Positions 7,214 to 15,867 of a stretch of 64,000 nucleotides of DNA are shown piece after piece. Position 1 is the stretch's first letter. The number at the start of each line of letters is the position of its first letter. Source of the stretch: Streptomyces sp. ISL-98 (lineage in GTDB: Bacteria; Actinomycetota; Actinomycetes; Streptomycetales; Streptomycetaceae); NCBI RefSeq assembly GCF_018614055.1, contig NZ_JAGGPB010000004.1, positions 62,001 to 126,000 of the forward strand, in the 5' to 3' direction. The notes below the pieces were generated by a model. The model saw only the letters and a program-made list of their open reading frames with translations. It was not told the origin of the DNA and did not search any database. The position numbers and the translations under genes were made by a program.

Positions 7214-8433
7214 TGACTGCCGTCAGCGCTTTGCGGAAGACCGCGAACAGGATCGACGCGCAGACCCCCGCCCACCGCGACCGCGCCATCGACGGACTGC
7301 GCGCGCTCGCCCTCCTCGCGGTCCCGACCGGCCACTGGATGCTCGGCGGCTTCACGCTCGACGGCGACAGCGGCAACGCGCTGCGCAACGCCAGCCCGCT
7401 CTCGTCCTTCGGCTTCTTCGCCCCGCTGAGCTGGGTACTCCAGATGCTGGGCATCTTCTTCCTGGTCGGCGGGTACGCGTCGGTCCTCTCGTACCGCCGC
7501 CACAAGGGCTCGACCGGCGAGTGGCTGCGCGGCCGGATCGCGCGCCTCGGCCGGCCGGTGCTGGGGGTGACCGCCGTGTGGGCGGTGATGCTTCCGGTGC
7601 TGTACACGTTGAGGGTGCCGGGTACGACCCTGCGGACCGGGTCGACGCTGGTCATCCAGCCACTGTGGTTCGTGGGTGTGTACGTCGCGGTGACCGCCCT
7701 GACGCCGTACTGCATACGCGCCGGCCGGACGATGGGCGCCTGGGCCGCCGCGCCCCTCATCGGCTCCGTGGCCGTTGTCGACTTCCTGCGCTACGGGCCG
7801 TACGCCGACGCGATGCCGTCCTGGCTGAGCCTGCTGAACCTGCTGCCCGGGTGGCTCTTCGCGTACCAACTCGGCGTGTGCTGGGGCGACAAGCGCCTCG
7901 GCAAGCGGGGCGGGGCGATGCTGCTGATCGGCGGCGCGGTGCTGTTCGCGGCGCTGCTGACGGCATTCCACTACCCGGCGTCCATGGTCGGCGTACCGGG
8001 CGAGGCGCGCACCAACTCGCACCCGCCGTCCCTGCTGGTCCTGGCCCTCGCGGCGGCGCAGAGCGGCGCGGCGATCCTGCTCCGCGACCGCATCGGCAGG
8101 CTGCTGCGGCGGCCTGCGCTGTGGGCGCCGGTCGTTGTCGTCAACCTGTCGGCGATGACGATCCTGTGCTGGCACCAGACGGCGATGCTGGCGTCGGCGG
8201 TGCCGGGTTCCTTGCTGGTGGGTACGGTCCCGGGGCTGACCAGCGCCCCGGACTCGCTGGGCTGGGTACTGGCGAGGGCGGCCTGGCTGCCGGTGTTCGC
8301 CGCGTTTCTGGTGCTGATCGGGAAGTACGCGCGCGGATTCGAGGCGCCGTGGACGAAGGCGACGAGGGGGCGGAGAGCGGCGGCGGGGGTGCTGGCGGCG
8401 GGGTTCGCGGTCTTCGCGCTGGGGCTGGCGTGA
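7213..8433 (+). CDS. Acyltransferase 3 family membrane protein
   Basis: The 406-residue protein has about ten hydrophobic segments and an N-terminal motif IDGLRALALLAVPTGHWML, close to the family pattern R-x10-H in which the His is needed for acyl transfer. Members O-acylate sugars, antibiotics or surface polymers across the membrane. The ATG overlaps the stop of the secreted hydrolase gene (TGATG at 7211-7215), so the two are cotranscribed and probably translationally coupled. A hydrolase plus an O-acyltransferase suggests that one adds and the other removes an acyl group, or that they act on the same envelope substrate. This link is inference. Confidence 0.85.
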   Translation: MTAVSALRKTANRIDAQTPAHRDRAIDGLRALALLAVPTGHWMLGGFTLDGDSGNALRNASPLSSFGFFAPLSWVLQMLGIFFLVGGYASVLSYRRHKGSTGEWLRGRIARLGRPVLGVTAVWAVMLPVLYTLRVPGTTLRTGSTLVIQPLWFVGVYVAVTALTPYCIRAGRTMGAWAAAPLIGSVAVVDFLRYGPYADAMPSWLSLLNLLPGWLFAYQLGVCWGDKRLGKRGGAMLLIGGAVLFAALLTAFHYPASMVGVPGEARTNSHPPSLLVLALAAAQSGAAILLRDRIGRLLRRPALWAPVVVVNLSAMTILCWHQTAMLASAVPGSLLVGTVPGLTSAPDSLGWVLARAAWLPVFAAFLVLIGKYARGFEAPWTKATRGRRAAAGVLAAGFAVFALGLA

Positions 8434-8483
8434 CGGCGGGGGAGGTTGGGGGGCGGGCCGCTGCGCGAGGCTGTTCCCCTCCC

Positions 8484-8577
8484 CGCCCCTTCCCGGCTGT
8501 GACATCCGCGGCTCCGCCGCGTGAGGGGCAAGCCCCCAGACCCCGCTCCTGAGGGGCAAGCCCCCAGACCCCGCTCC
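8484..8577. repeat. Dispersed Streptomyces-type intergenic repeat with 28 bp tandem duplication
   Basis: The core CGCCCCTTCCCG (8484-8495) recurs at 50710-50721 and 59177-59188, always between genes. Next to it TGAGGGGCAAGCCCCCAGAC with its trailing CCCGCTCC occurs twice in perfect tandem (8522-8549 and 8550-8577). GGGGCAAGCCCC is itself palindromic, so it may act as a bidirectional terminator between the acyltransferase and the convergent reductase gene. Confidence 0.6.
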
Positions 8578-8637
8578 CCAGAGCCCCGGAGAGGCCGGTA
8601 ATCCAGCCCGTCCGGGGTCTGGGACGGAGCCCAGTGC

Positions 8638-9654
8638 CTACTCCCGCCCCGCCGACGTAAACGTCATGTCCGCGTACCGGCCCCCCGCCACCTGCCCCGC
8701 GATGGGTTCAAGCAGCTCCAACTCCGTCTCCGTGAGCAACAGCCGCGTCGCGCCCATGTTCTCCTCCACCCGCACCCGCTTCCGCGTCCCCGGAATCGGC
8801 ACCACTGCCAGGCCGTGCACCTGCGCCTGCTGCTGCACCCACGCCAGCGCGACCTGCCCGAGCGTGGCGCTGCGTCCTTCGGCGAGCTTCCGCACCGGGT
8901 CGAGCAGCGCAGCGTTCGCCGACGCGTTGTCGCCGTTGAAGCGGGGCTGGTGCCGGCGGAAGTCGTCCTCGCTCAGTTCCTTCTCGGCGCTGACGAACGC
9001 CCCGGTCAGGAAGCCGCGCCCGAGCGGCGAGTACGGCACGAGTGCGACGCCGAGTTCCGCCGCCGCCGGCACCACACCCGCCTCGATGTCGCGGCTGAAC
9101 AGCGACCACTCCGACTGCACCGCCGCGATCGGGTGCACGGCCTGCGCCGCCCGCAGTTCGTTGCCGGTCACCTCGCTCAGCCCGAGGTGCTTGACCTTGC
9201 CCTCGCGGACCAGCTCGGCCATGACGCCGACGGTCTCCTCGATGGGGACGTTCACATCACGCCGGTGCATGTAGTAGAGGTCGATCTCGTCGACGCCGAG
9301 GCGCTTGAGGCTGCCCTCGATGCACTGCCTGATGTACGCCGGGTCGTTCCGGATGATCCGCTTCGTGGGGTCGTCCGGGTCCACCGCCAGCGCGAACTTC
9401 GTCGCGATGACGACCTCGTCCCGGTGCGCCCGGACGAACGGTGCGAGGAAGGTCTCGTTCTCCCCCGCCCCGTACGCGTCCGCCGTGTCGTACAACGTGA
9501 CGCCCAGCTCCAGCGCCCGTTCGAGCGTGGCCCGCGCCTCGCCCGCGTCCGTCGGCCCGTAAGCGAAACTCATGCCCATGCAGCCGAGCCCCTGGACGCC
9601 GACCTCCGGTCCGCCGGTGCCGAGCTGTACTTTTTCGATCCTGCTGTCGCTCAT
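8638..9654 (-). CDS. Aldo/keto reductase
   Basis: The 338-residue protein is an NADPH-dependent aldo/keto reductase of the YhdN/AKR13-like group. The N-terminus has GLGCMGMSFAYG, the catalytic Asp-Tyr pair appears in LYDTADAYGAGENE, Lys in VVIATKF, and the His in DLYYMHRRD. The C-terminal cofactor segment VVPIPGTRKRVRVEENMGA supplies the phosphate-binding Arg/Lys residues. It starts five bases after the MerR gene stops, so both come from one promoter with the palindrome at 10133-10150. It probably detoxifies reactive aldehydes or ketones sensed by the regulator. Confidence 0.92.
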   Translation of the reverse strand: MSDSRIEKVQLGTGGPEVGVQGLGCMGMSFAYGPTDAGEARATLERALELGVTLYDTADAYGAGENETFLAPFVRAHRDEVVIATKFALAVDPDDPTKRIIRNDPAYIRQCIEGSLKRLGVDEIDLYYMHRRDVNVPIEETVGVMAELVREGKVKHLGLSEVTGNELRAAQAVHPIAAVQSEWSLFSRDIEAGVVPAAAELGVALVPYSPLGRGFLTGAFVSAEKELSEDDFRRHQPRFNGDNASANAALLDPVRKLAEGRSATLGQVALAWVQQQAQVHGLAVVPIPGTRKRVRVEENMGATRLLLTETELELLEPIAGQVAGGRYADMTFTSAGRE

Positions 9655-9659
9655 GGGGT

Positions 9660-10115
9660 TCAGGCCCTCTCCGACGCCCGCCGGGCGTCCGCGTAAAAGT
9701 CGATCTTGAAGTCGAGTACGGCGAGCGTGTCGTTCAGCTCGGCGATCCGGGCTCGCACATCCCGGCGTGTCGACTCCAGCAGCTCCTGCCGCTCTTCGAA
9801 GGTGTGCTCGCCCTCCCGCATCAGCTCGGCGTAGCGCACCATGTGCGCGACCGGCATCCCGGTCAGCCGGAGCTTGCCGACGAAGGCGAGCCAGTCCAGG
9901 TCGGTATTGCGGAACCGCCGCTGGCCGGTGTGCGACCGGTCCACGTGCGGCATCAGCCCGATCCGCTCGTACCAGCGCAGGGTGTACGCCGTGAGCCCGG
10001 TGTGCGCGGCGACCTCGCTGATCGTGTAGTGGTCCTGACCTTCGGGCCGGGGGTGTGCCCGGGGTTCATCGGCGCAGGAATGGGTGCGTGTGGGGGCGGT
10101 CTCCATCACGGTCAT
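9660..10115 (-). CDS. MerR family transcriptional regulator
   Basis: From the ATG at 10115 the product has 151 residues; an ATG at 10106 is an alternative start. The winged helix begins with YTISEVAAHTGLTAYTLRWY, then ERIGLMPHV, which is the MerR signature, and a long coiled-coil helix with ERQELLESTRRDVRARIAEL ends the protein. It lacks the conserved metal-binding cysteines of metal sensors, so it resembles the aldehyde-responsive NmlR/AdhR branch. It is the first gene of a two-gene unit with the aldo/keto reductase and sits next to an ideal MerR operator. An ORF extension to 10454 runs through that operator and was not accepted. Confidence 0.9.
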   Translation of the reverse strand: MTVMETAPTRTHSCADEPRAHPRPEGQDHYTISEVAAHTGLTAYTLRWYERIGLMPHVDRSHTGQRRFRNTDLDWLAFVGKLRLTGMPVAHMVRYAELMREGEHTFEERQELLESTRRDVRARIAELNDTLAVLDFKIDFYADARRASERA

Positions 10116-10132
10116 GGCCACCACGCTAGGAC

Positions 10133-10150
10133 CTTGGAGTGCACTCCAAG
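10133..10150. promoter_or_regulatory. MerR operator palindrome
   Basis: CTTGGAGTGCACTCCAAG is a perfect 18 bp palindrome located 18 bases upstream of the MerR start. MerR-type regulators bind such dyads inside a stretched promoter spacer. The same region precedes the oppositely oriented acetyltransferase gene at 10201, which could also be affected. Confidence 0.8.
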
Positions 10151-10200
10151 CAACCGAAAACGGGAAGAAGTTTCCGTACGTGCTGACTAGCCTCCACGGC

Positions 10201-10671
10201 ATGAGCCCCGTACGCCGCGCGACCGCCGCCGACGCCGCGGAAGTGATCCGCCTGCGCCAAGTCATGATCGATTCGGTCTTCTCCGTCGATCGGTCCACCG
10301 ACTGGCACGCCGAGTCCCTCCCGACCGTGCGGAAGAAACTCGCCGACCCGGACGGGGACTTCGCCGCCCTGGTCGTCGACCACCCGGACCGGCCAGGGGC
10401 CCTGGCCGCACTCGCCGTCGGCACCGTCGAGTACCGCATCGGCCGCGCCGGCAATCCGCACGGCTCCGTCGGTTACGTCTTCAGCGTCGCCACCGACCCG
10501 GACCAGCGCCGCCGCGGCCACGCCCGCGCCTGCATGGAGGCGCTGCTCGACTGGTTCCGCGAGCGCGGGGTCGGCAGCGTCGACCTCAACGCGTCCGCCG
10601 AGGCGGAGCCGCTCTACGCCTCGCTCGGCTTCGTCCGCAAGCCCGACCCCTCGATGCGGCTGACGCTGTAG
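10201..10671 (+). CDS. GNAT family N-acetyltransferase
   Basis: The 156-residue protein has the GNAT core: a first strand VRRATAADAAEVIRLRQVMI, and the acetyl-CoA loop VSVATDPDQRRRGHARACME built around the Q/R-x-x-G-x-A signature near residue 100. A final strand ends near LYASLGFVRKPDPSM. The start at 10201 is preferred because the upstream extension crosses the MerR operator. It is divergent from the MerR/reductase unit. The acceptor is unknown; small-molecule or ribosomal-protein acetylation is possible. Confidence 0.85.
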   Translation: MSPVRRATAADAAEVIRLRQVMIDSVFSVDRSTDWHAESLPTVRKKLADPDGDFAALVVDHPDRPGALAALAVGTVEYRIGRAGNPHGSVGYVFSVATDPDQRRRGHARACMEALLDWFRERGVGSVDLNASAEAEPLYASLGFVRKPDPSMRLTL

Positions 10672-10690
10672 AGCCTTTACGCTCGTACGC

Positions 10691-11512
10691 ATGGACAGCG
10701 TGCGGATGATCGAGAACTGGCCGGTACCCACCGCGGCGGCCGCCGTCGTACGGGCGGACGGCACCGTTCTCGGGTCGCACGGCCCGACGGCCCACCGCTT
10801 CCCGCTCGCCTCCGTCACCAAGCCGCTCGCCGCGTTCGCCGCACTCGTCGCGTACGAGGAGGGGGCCGTCGAGCTCGACGAGCCGGCCGGGCCCGAGGGC
10901 TCCACGGTCCGGCATCTCCTCGCCCACACCAGCGGCCTCGCCTTCGACGAGCACCGCGTGATGGCGCCGCCCGGCGACCGCAGGCTCTACTCCAACGCGG
11001 GCTTCGAGGTCCTCGGCGACCACATCGCGAAGGCGACCGACATCCCCTTCGCCGACTATCTGCACCAGGCGGTGCTGGAGCCGCTCGGCATGGCGTCCAC
11101 CTCGCTGGACGGCTCCCCGGCCAAGGACGCCGTCTCGACCGTCGACGACCTGGCCCGTTTCGCCGCCGAGCTCCAGGCGCCGCGTCTGCTCGACCCGCGC
11201 ACGGTCGCCGACGCGACCTCCGTCGTGCACCCGGGCCTGAAGGGCGTACTGCCGGGGTACGGCCACCAGAACCCGAACGACTGGGGGCTCGGCTTCGAGA
11301 TCCGCGACTCCAAGTCCCCGCACTGGACGGGCAGTTCGTCCTCACCGCGTACGTTCGGACACTTCGGCCAGTCCGGCACGTTCCTGTGGGTGGATCCCGA
11401 CGCGGGCATCGCCTGCGTGGCCCTGACGGACCGCGCCTGGGGGCCCTGGGCGGCCGAGGCCTGGCCGCCCTTCACCGACGCGGTGCTCGCGGAGTCGCGC
11501 CGCTCAGCCTGA
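10691..11512 (+). CDS. Serine hydrolase, class C beta-lactamase fold
   Basis: The 273-residue enzyme has the three family motifs: S-x-x-K in LASVTKPLAAFAA near residue 40, Y-x-N in LYSNAGFEVLGDH near residue 100, and an HFGQSGTFLW segment standing in for the KTG/HTG box near residue 220. There is no signal peptide, so it is cytoplasmic, more like esterases and peptidases of this fold than secreted beta-lactamases. TACGCT at 10678-10683 lies 7 bases before the ATG, suggesting a leaderless message. Its end overlaps the convergent pirin gene by nine bases. Confidence 0.88.
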   Translation: MDSVRMIENWPVPTAAAAVVRADGTVLGSHGPTAHRFPLASVTKPLAAFAALVAYEEGAVELDEPAGPEGSTVRHLLAHTSGLAFDEHRVMAPPGDRRLYSNAGFEVLGDHIAKATDIPFADYLHQAVLEPLGMASTSLDGSPAKDAVSTVDDLARFAAELQAPRLLDPRTVADATSVVHPGLKGVLPGYGHQNPNDWGLGFEIRDSKSPHWTGSSSSPRTFGHFGQSGTFLWVDPDAGIACVALTDRAWGPWAAEAWPPFTDAVLAESRRSA

Positions 11513-12160
11513 CATCTCCCACAGCAGCAGCTCGGCCGCGACAGCGGCGACGATCTCCAGGTCCTTGGACTCCGTGATCCGAATGGCGTCCCCGGGCCCC
11601 AAGTCCTCGCCCGCGCAACGCACTTGACCCCGTACGACATGGCCGTACACGTACGCGGCGTCCGGTACGGCCGTACGCTCGCCGGCCGCGAGCCGCCGCA
11701 CGTGCAGCATCGCGCCGGCCGCCGGGACGGCGTACGGCGTGGAGTCGGCGATGCCGCGCACGATCTCGTACGCCGGGTCGCCGCCGGGCACCAGCGGCGC
11801 CAGCCACATCTGCACGAAGCGCAGCGGCTCGCCCCCGTCGTTGCGCTCGACGTGCCGCACGCCGTCGGCCGCGCTGAGGTGCTGGACGTCCCCGGGGCGT
11901 ACGACGGTCGCGTGACCGGCGGAATCGCGGTGGGTCAGCTCGCCCTCGACGACCCAGGTAACGATCTCGGTGTGACTGTGCGGGTGCTCGTCGAAGCCCG
12001 CGCCGGGGGCGATGCGCTCCTCGTTGCAGGCGAGGATCGCGCCGAAGCGGAGGTGGCCGGGGTCGTAGAAGTGGGCGAAGGAGAAGGCGTGGAGGGACTC
12101 GATGCCGGCGGAGGCATCGCCTCCGCGAAAGCGGTCTGCGGCACGCCGTACAGAAATCAC
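11504..12160 (-). CDS. Pirin family protein
   Basis: From GTG at 12160 the product has 218 residues (GTG at 12169 is also possible). The N-terminal cupin domain carries the pirin metal ligands in GFDEHPHSHTEIVTWVVEG with a later Glu/His pair around the GVRHVERN segment, and a second degenerate cupin follows. Bacterial pirins bind Fe and some act as quercetin 2,3-dioxygenases or redox-sensing cofactors. The 3' end overlaps that of the hydrolase gene on the other strand. The longer open frames that run to 13057 or 13307 are shadows of fasR. Confidence 0.85.
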   Translation of the reverse strand: MISVRRAADRFRGGDASAGIESLHAFSFAHFYDPGHLRFGAILACNEERIAPGAGFDEHPHSHTEIVTWVVEGELTHRDSAGHATVVRPGDVQHLSAADGVRHVERNDGGEPLRFVQMWLAPLVPGGDPAYEIVRGIADSTPYAVPAAGAMLHVRRLAAGERTAVPDAAYVYGHVVRGQVRCAGEDLGPGDAIRITESKDLEIVAAVAAELLLWEMSG

Positions 12161-12242
12161 AGAGCCCACCGTAGACCCGGTCAGGAACAACGGTGGGCCC
12201 CCGGCCCGCCGCGCACCCGTCCTGATAAGGCAGTCTTGTCCC

Positions 12243-13442
12243 GTGCCCCAACCCGATCCTGAGCAGCCCGCCGCGAACGCCGCCCACCCGCACGCCGCGA
12301 CTTTGCGCCGACTGGAGAAGTCCTCCGGCCGTCTCGCCGCGAACGCGATCGCCCGCATGGACGAGACGCTGCCGTGGTACCGGGCCATGCCACCGGAGAA
12401 CCGGTCGTGGATCGGCCTGGTCGCCCAGGCCGGTATCGCCGCGTTCACCGAGTGGTTCCGGCATCCCGAGACCCCGCAGGCCATCTCCACCGACGTCTTC
12501 GGCACCGCACCCCGCGAGCTGACCAGAGCGATCACCCTGCGCCAGACCGTCGAGATGGTGCGTACGACGATCGAGGTCATGGAGAGCGCGATCGACGAGG
12601 TCGCGGCCCCCGGCGACGAGTCGATCCTGCGCGAGGCCCTGCTCGTGTACGCCCGCGAGATCGCCTTCGCGACCGCCCAGGTGTACGCGCAGGCCGCCGA
12701 GGCGCGCGGCGCCTGGGACGCACGTCTCGAATCGCTCGTCGTGAACGCGGTGCTGTCCGGCGAGGCCGACGAGGGTGCGGTGTCGCGGGCCGCCGCGCTC
12801 GGCTGGAACTCCCCCGAACATGTCTGCGTCGTCCTCGGCACCGCGCCCGACGGCGACTCGGAGCTGACGGTCGAGGCCATCCGCCGGGCCGCCCGGCACG
12901 CGAAGCTGCAGGTCCTGACCGGGGTGCTCGGCAGTCGGCTGGTCGTCATCGCGGGCGGCAGCGACAACCCGCTCCAGGTCGCGAAGGCTCTGATCGGCCC
13001 GTACGCCGCCGGGCCCGTGGTCGCCGGACCCGTCGTGCCCGACCTGCTCGCCGCCACCCGGTCCGCGCAGGCCGCGGCCGCCGGGCTGAAGGCGTGCCAG
13101 GCGTGGCAGGACGCGCCGCGCCCCGTTCTGGCGGACGATCTGCTGCCGGAGCGTGCGATCGCTTCCGACCCTGCGGCGCGGGAGCAGTTGGTGGAGGAGA
13201 TCTACAGACCGCTGGAGGAAGCGGGCTCGGCGCTCCTGGAGACATTGAGTGTGTATCTGGAGCAGGCGAGCAGCCTCGAAGGCGCGGCGCGGATGCTCTT
13301 CGTACACCCCAACACCGTGCGCTACCGGCTCCGACGTGTGACAGACGTCACCGGCTGGTCACCCTCCGATGTACGTTCCGCTTTCACGCTGCGGATCGCA
13401 CTCATCCTGGGGCGCCTGGCCGACGGAGATACGCAGTCCTAG
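12243..13442 (+). CDS. fasR: FasR, PucR-type activator of the FAS II operon
   Basis: The 399-residue protein ends in a PucR/CdaR helix-turn-helix (SLEGAARMLFVHPNTVRYRL, then RRVTD) and has a GGDEF-like central domain typical of this group. It lies directly upstream of fabD-fabH-acpP-fabF, the exact position of FasR in S. coelicolor, where it activates that operon and so controls fatty acid supply. The GTG at 12243 is preceded by CAGTCT six bases upstream, consistent with a leaderless message. The 89 bp gap to fabD must hold the fab promoter and FasR site, but I could not define a clear repeat in it. Confidence 0.9.
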   Translation: MPQPDPEQPAANAAHPHAATLRRLEKSSGRLAANAIARMDETLPWYRAMPPENRSWIGLVAQAGIAAFTEWFRHPETPQAISTDVFGTAPRELTRAITLRQTVEMVRTTIEVMESAIDEVAAPGDESILREALLVYAREIAFATAQVYAQAAEARGAWDARLESLVVNAVLSGEADEGAVSRAAALGWNSPEHVCVVLGTAPDGDSELTVEAIRRAARHAKLQVLTGVLGSRLVVIAGGSDNPLQVAKALIGPYAAGPVVAGPVVPDLLAATRSAQAAAAGLKACQAWQDAPRPVLADDLLPERAIASDPAAREQLVEEIYRPLEEAGSALLETLSVYLEQASSLEGAARMLFVHPNTVRYRLRRVTDVTGWSPSDVRSAFTLRIALILGRLADGDTQS

Positions 13443-13531
13443 ACTTTTGTCGAACACCAACAATTCCCCCGACGGTTCTTGGTCCCTGTCCCCACGGGCC
13501 TGTTGGGCCGTCCACAAGAGAGAGTGTGAGG

Positions 13532-14452
13532 GTGCTCGTACTCGTCGCTCCCGGCCAAGGCGCCCAGACGCCCGGCTTCCTGACTCCCTGGCTCGACCTC
13601 CCCGGCGCCGCCGACCGGCTCGCCGCATGGTCCGACGCCATCGGGCTCGACCTTGTCCACTACGGCACGCAGGCCGACGCGGACGCGATCCGCGACACGT
13701 CGGTCGCCCAGCCCCTGCTGGTCGCCGCCGGTCTGCTGTCCGCCGCGGCGCTGGACGTCCGCGCGGATGTCTCCGCGGTCGCGGGTCACAGCGTCGGTGA
13801 GATCACCGCCGCCGCGTATGCCGGTGTGTTCACCGAAGAGGCCGCACTCGGTTTCGTACGTACGCGTGGCCTCGGCATGGCCCAGGCCGCCGCCGTCACC
13901 GAAACCGGCATGTCGGCCATGCTCGGCGGTGACCCCGAGATCGTCGTCCCGCATCTGGAGAAGCTGGGCCTGACCCCGGCCAACGTGAACGGCTCGGGCC
14001 AGATCGTGGCCGCCGGCACGGCCGAGCAGCTCACCGCTCTGGAGGCGGACAAGCCCGAGGGCGTACGCCGCGTCGTGCCGCTCAAGGTCGCCGGCGCGTT
14101 CCACACGCACCACATGGCCCCGGCGGTCGCCGAGCTGGGCAAGGCCGCCCAGGACCTCGTCGTCTCGGACCCGGCCATCACGTACGTCTCGAACGCCGAC
14201 GGCAAGACCGTCGCGACCGGGCCCGAGGTCGTCGCCCGCCTGGTCAGCCAGGTCTCCAACCCGGTCCGCTGGGACCTGTGCATGGAGACCTTCGAGAAGC
14301 TGGGCGCCACCGCGCTCATCGAGGTGTGCCCGGGTGGCACGCTGACCGGCCTCGCCAAGCGCGCACTGCCCGGTGTGAAGACCCTCGCGCTCAAGTCCCC
14401 CGACGACCTCGACGCGGCCCGCGCGCTCATCGCTGAGCACGCGGCCCGATAG
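13532..14452 (+). CDS. fabD: Malonyl-CoA:ACP transacylase
   Basis: The 306-residue enzyme moves malonyl groups from CoA to ACP, the entry step for FAS II and also for type II polyketide synthases in streptomycetes. The start is MLVLVAPGQGAQTPGFLTPW from a GTG; the active-site Ser near residue 87 lies in GHSVGEITAA, Arg in VRTRGLGMAQ and the catalytic His in GAFHTHHMAP. It opens the operon with fabH only 14 bases downstream and acpP and fabF following. The intergenic region before it should contain the FasR-dependent promoter. Confidence 0.96.
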   Translation: MLVLVAPGQGAQTPGFLTPWLDLPGAADRLAAWSDAIGLDLVHYGTQADADAIRDTSVAQPLLVAAGLLSAAALDVRADVSAVAGHSVGEITAAAYAGVFTEEAALGFVRTRGLGMAQAAAVTETGMSAMLGGDPEIVVPHLEKLGLTPANVNGSGQIVAAGTAEQLTALEADKPEGVRRVVPLKVAGAFHTHHMAPAVAELGKAAQDLVVSDPAITYVSNADGKTVATGPEVVARLVSQVSNPVRWDLCMETFEKLGATALIEVCPGGTLTGLAKRALPGVKTLALKSPDDLDAARALIAEHAAR

Positions 14453-14466
14453 GAGCCCGAGAGAGC

Positions 14467-15468
14467 ATGTCGAAGATCAAGCCCAGCAAGGGCGCCCCGT
14501 ACGCGCGGATCATGGGTGTCGGCGGCTACCGCCCGACCCGTGTCGTGCCCAACGAGGTGATCCTCGAGACGATCGACTCGTCCGACGAGTGGATCCGCTC
14601 CCGCTCCGGCATCGTGACCCGCCACTGGGCCTCCGACGAGGAGACCGTGGCCATGATGTCCGTCGAGGCCGCGGGGAAGGCGATCGCCGACGCCGGGATC
14701 ACCCCCGAGCAGGTCGGCGGAGTCATCGTCTCCACCGTCTCGCACTTCAAGCAGACCCCGGCCGTCGCGACCGAAATCGCGGACAAGATCGGCGCGAACA
14801 AGCCCGCCGCCTTCGACATTTCAGCCGGATGCGCCGGCTTCGGTTATGCCCTGACCCTCGCCAAGGGAATGGTCGTCGAAGGCAGTTCCGAGTACGTCCT
14901 CGTCATCGGCGTGGAACGGCTTTCGGACCTGACCGACCTGGAGGACCGCGCGACGGCCTTCCTGTTCGGTGACGGTGCGGGCGCCGTCGTCGTCGGCCCC
15001 GCCACGGAACCGGCCATCGGCCCGACCGTGTGGGGTTCCGAGGGCGACAAGTCCGACACGATCAAGCAGACCATTCCGTGGTCGGACTACCGCGACAGCG
15101 AGGTCGCGAGGTTCCCGGCCATCACGCAGGAGGGCCAGGCGGTCTTCCGCTGGGCCGTCTTCGAGATGGCAAAGGTCGCCCAGCAGGCGCTGGACGCGGC
15201 CGGGATCACCGCAGATGATCTGGACGTCTTCATTCCGCACCAGGCGAACATGCGGATCATCGACTCGATGGTGAAGACGCTGAAGCTGCCGGAGCATGTC
15301 ACGGTCGCCCGCGACATCGAAACCACCGGTAACACCTCGGCCGCCTCGATTCCGCTCGCAATGGAGCGGCTCCTGGCGACCGGGCAGGCGAAGAGTGGCG
15401 ACACCGCGCTCGTCATCGGCTTCGGGGCGGGTCTCGTCTACGCCGCGACGGTCGTTACCCTCCCCTAG
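14467..15468 (+). CDS. fabH: Beta-ketoacyl-ACP synthase III
   Basis: The 333-residue condensing enzyme starts FAS II by joining a branched or straight acyl-CoA starter to malonyl-ACP. The catalytic triad is visible: Cys near residue 122 in ISAGCAGFGYAL, His in FIPHQANMRIID, and Asn in GNTSAASIPLAM. A GAGLVYA segment ends the fold. In streptomycetes this enzyme prefers branched starters such as isobutyryl-CoA, which sets the iso/anteiso membrane profile; that is family knowledge. It is preceded by GGAGCCCGAGAGA and follows fabD by 14 bases. Confidence 0.96.
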   Translation: MSKIKPSKGAPYARIMGVGGYRPTRVVPNEVILETIDSSDEWIRSRSGIVTRHWASDEETVAMMSVEAAGKAIADAGITPEQVGGVIVSTVSHFKQTPAVATEIADKIGANKPAAFDISAGCAGFGYALTLAKGMVVEGSSEYVLVIGVERLSDLTDLEDRATAFLFGDGAGAVVVGPATEPAIGPTVWGSEGDKSDTIKQTIPWSDYRDSEVARFPAITQEGQAVFRWAVFEMAKVAQQALDAAGITADDLDVFIPHQANMRIIDSMVKTLKLPEHVTVARDIETTGNTSAASIPLAMERLLATGQAKSGDTALVIGFGAGLVYAATVVTLP

Positions 15469-15540
15469 GCGGGTCCGGAACCTTTCGGGCCTGCTGTTTT
15501 ACCAATTCCCTCTCTGTTCAAACACCGAAGGAGCGCCACA

Positions 15541-15789
15541 ATGGCCGCCACTCAGGAAGAGATCGTCACCGGTCTCGCCGAGATCGTCAACGAGATCGCC
15601 GGTATCCCCGTCGAGGACGTCCAGCTGGACAAGTCCTTCACCGACGACCTGGACGTCGACTCGCTGTCCATGGTCGAGGTCGTCGTCGCCGCCGAAGAGC
15701 GCTTCGACGTCAAGATCCCCGACGAGGACGTCAAGAACCTCAAGACGGTCGGCGACGCTGCCGGCTACATCCTCAAGCACCAGGCCTGA
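15541..15789 (+). CDS. acpP: Acyl carrier protein of FAS II
   Basis: The 82-residue acidic four-helix carrier has the phosphopantetheine site Ser near residue 41 in DDLDVDSLSMVEVVV. It carries the growing acyl chain between FabD, FabH and FabF. A strong GAAGGAG ribosome site (15525-15531) precedes the ATG, fitting the high level needed for ACP. It sits between fabH and fabF in the usual order. The degenerate ACP at 26052-26339 is only distantly similar to it. Confidence 0.97.
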   Translation: MAATQEEIVTGLAEIVNEIAGIPVEDVQLDKSFTDDLDVDSLSMVEVVVAAEERFDVKIPDEDVKNLKTVGDAAGYILKHQA

Positions 15790-15867
15790 TCCGGCCGATC
15801 GTGTGTCGCCACCCGGCGGTGGCGCCGTAAAAATTCAGCACCCTCTACACGTGGAGAAAGAATTCCT

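Noticed and set aside
11472..13307. Minus-strand frames of 517 and 611 codons opposite fasR, merging with pirin
   Set aside because: Only the last 218 codons of the 517-codon frame match pirin; the rest is antisense to fasR.
13443..13531. Specific FasR operator before fabD
   Set aside because: The region surely contains the promoter, but I could not identify a convincing repeat to place a site.
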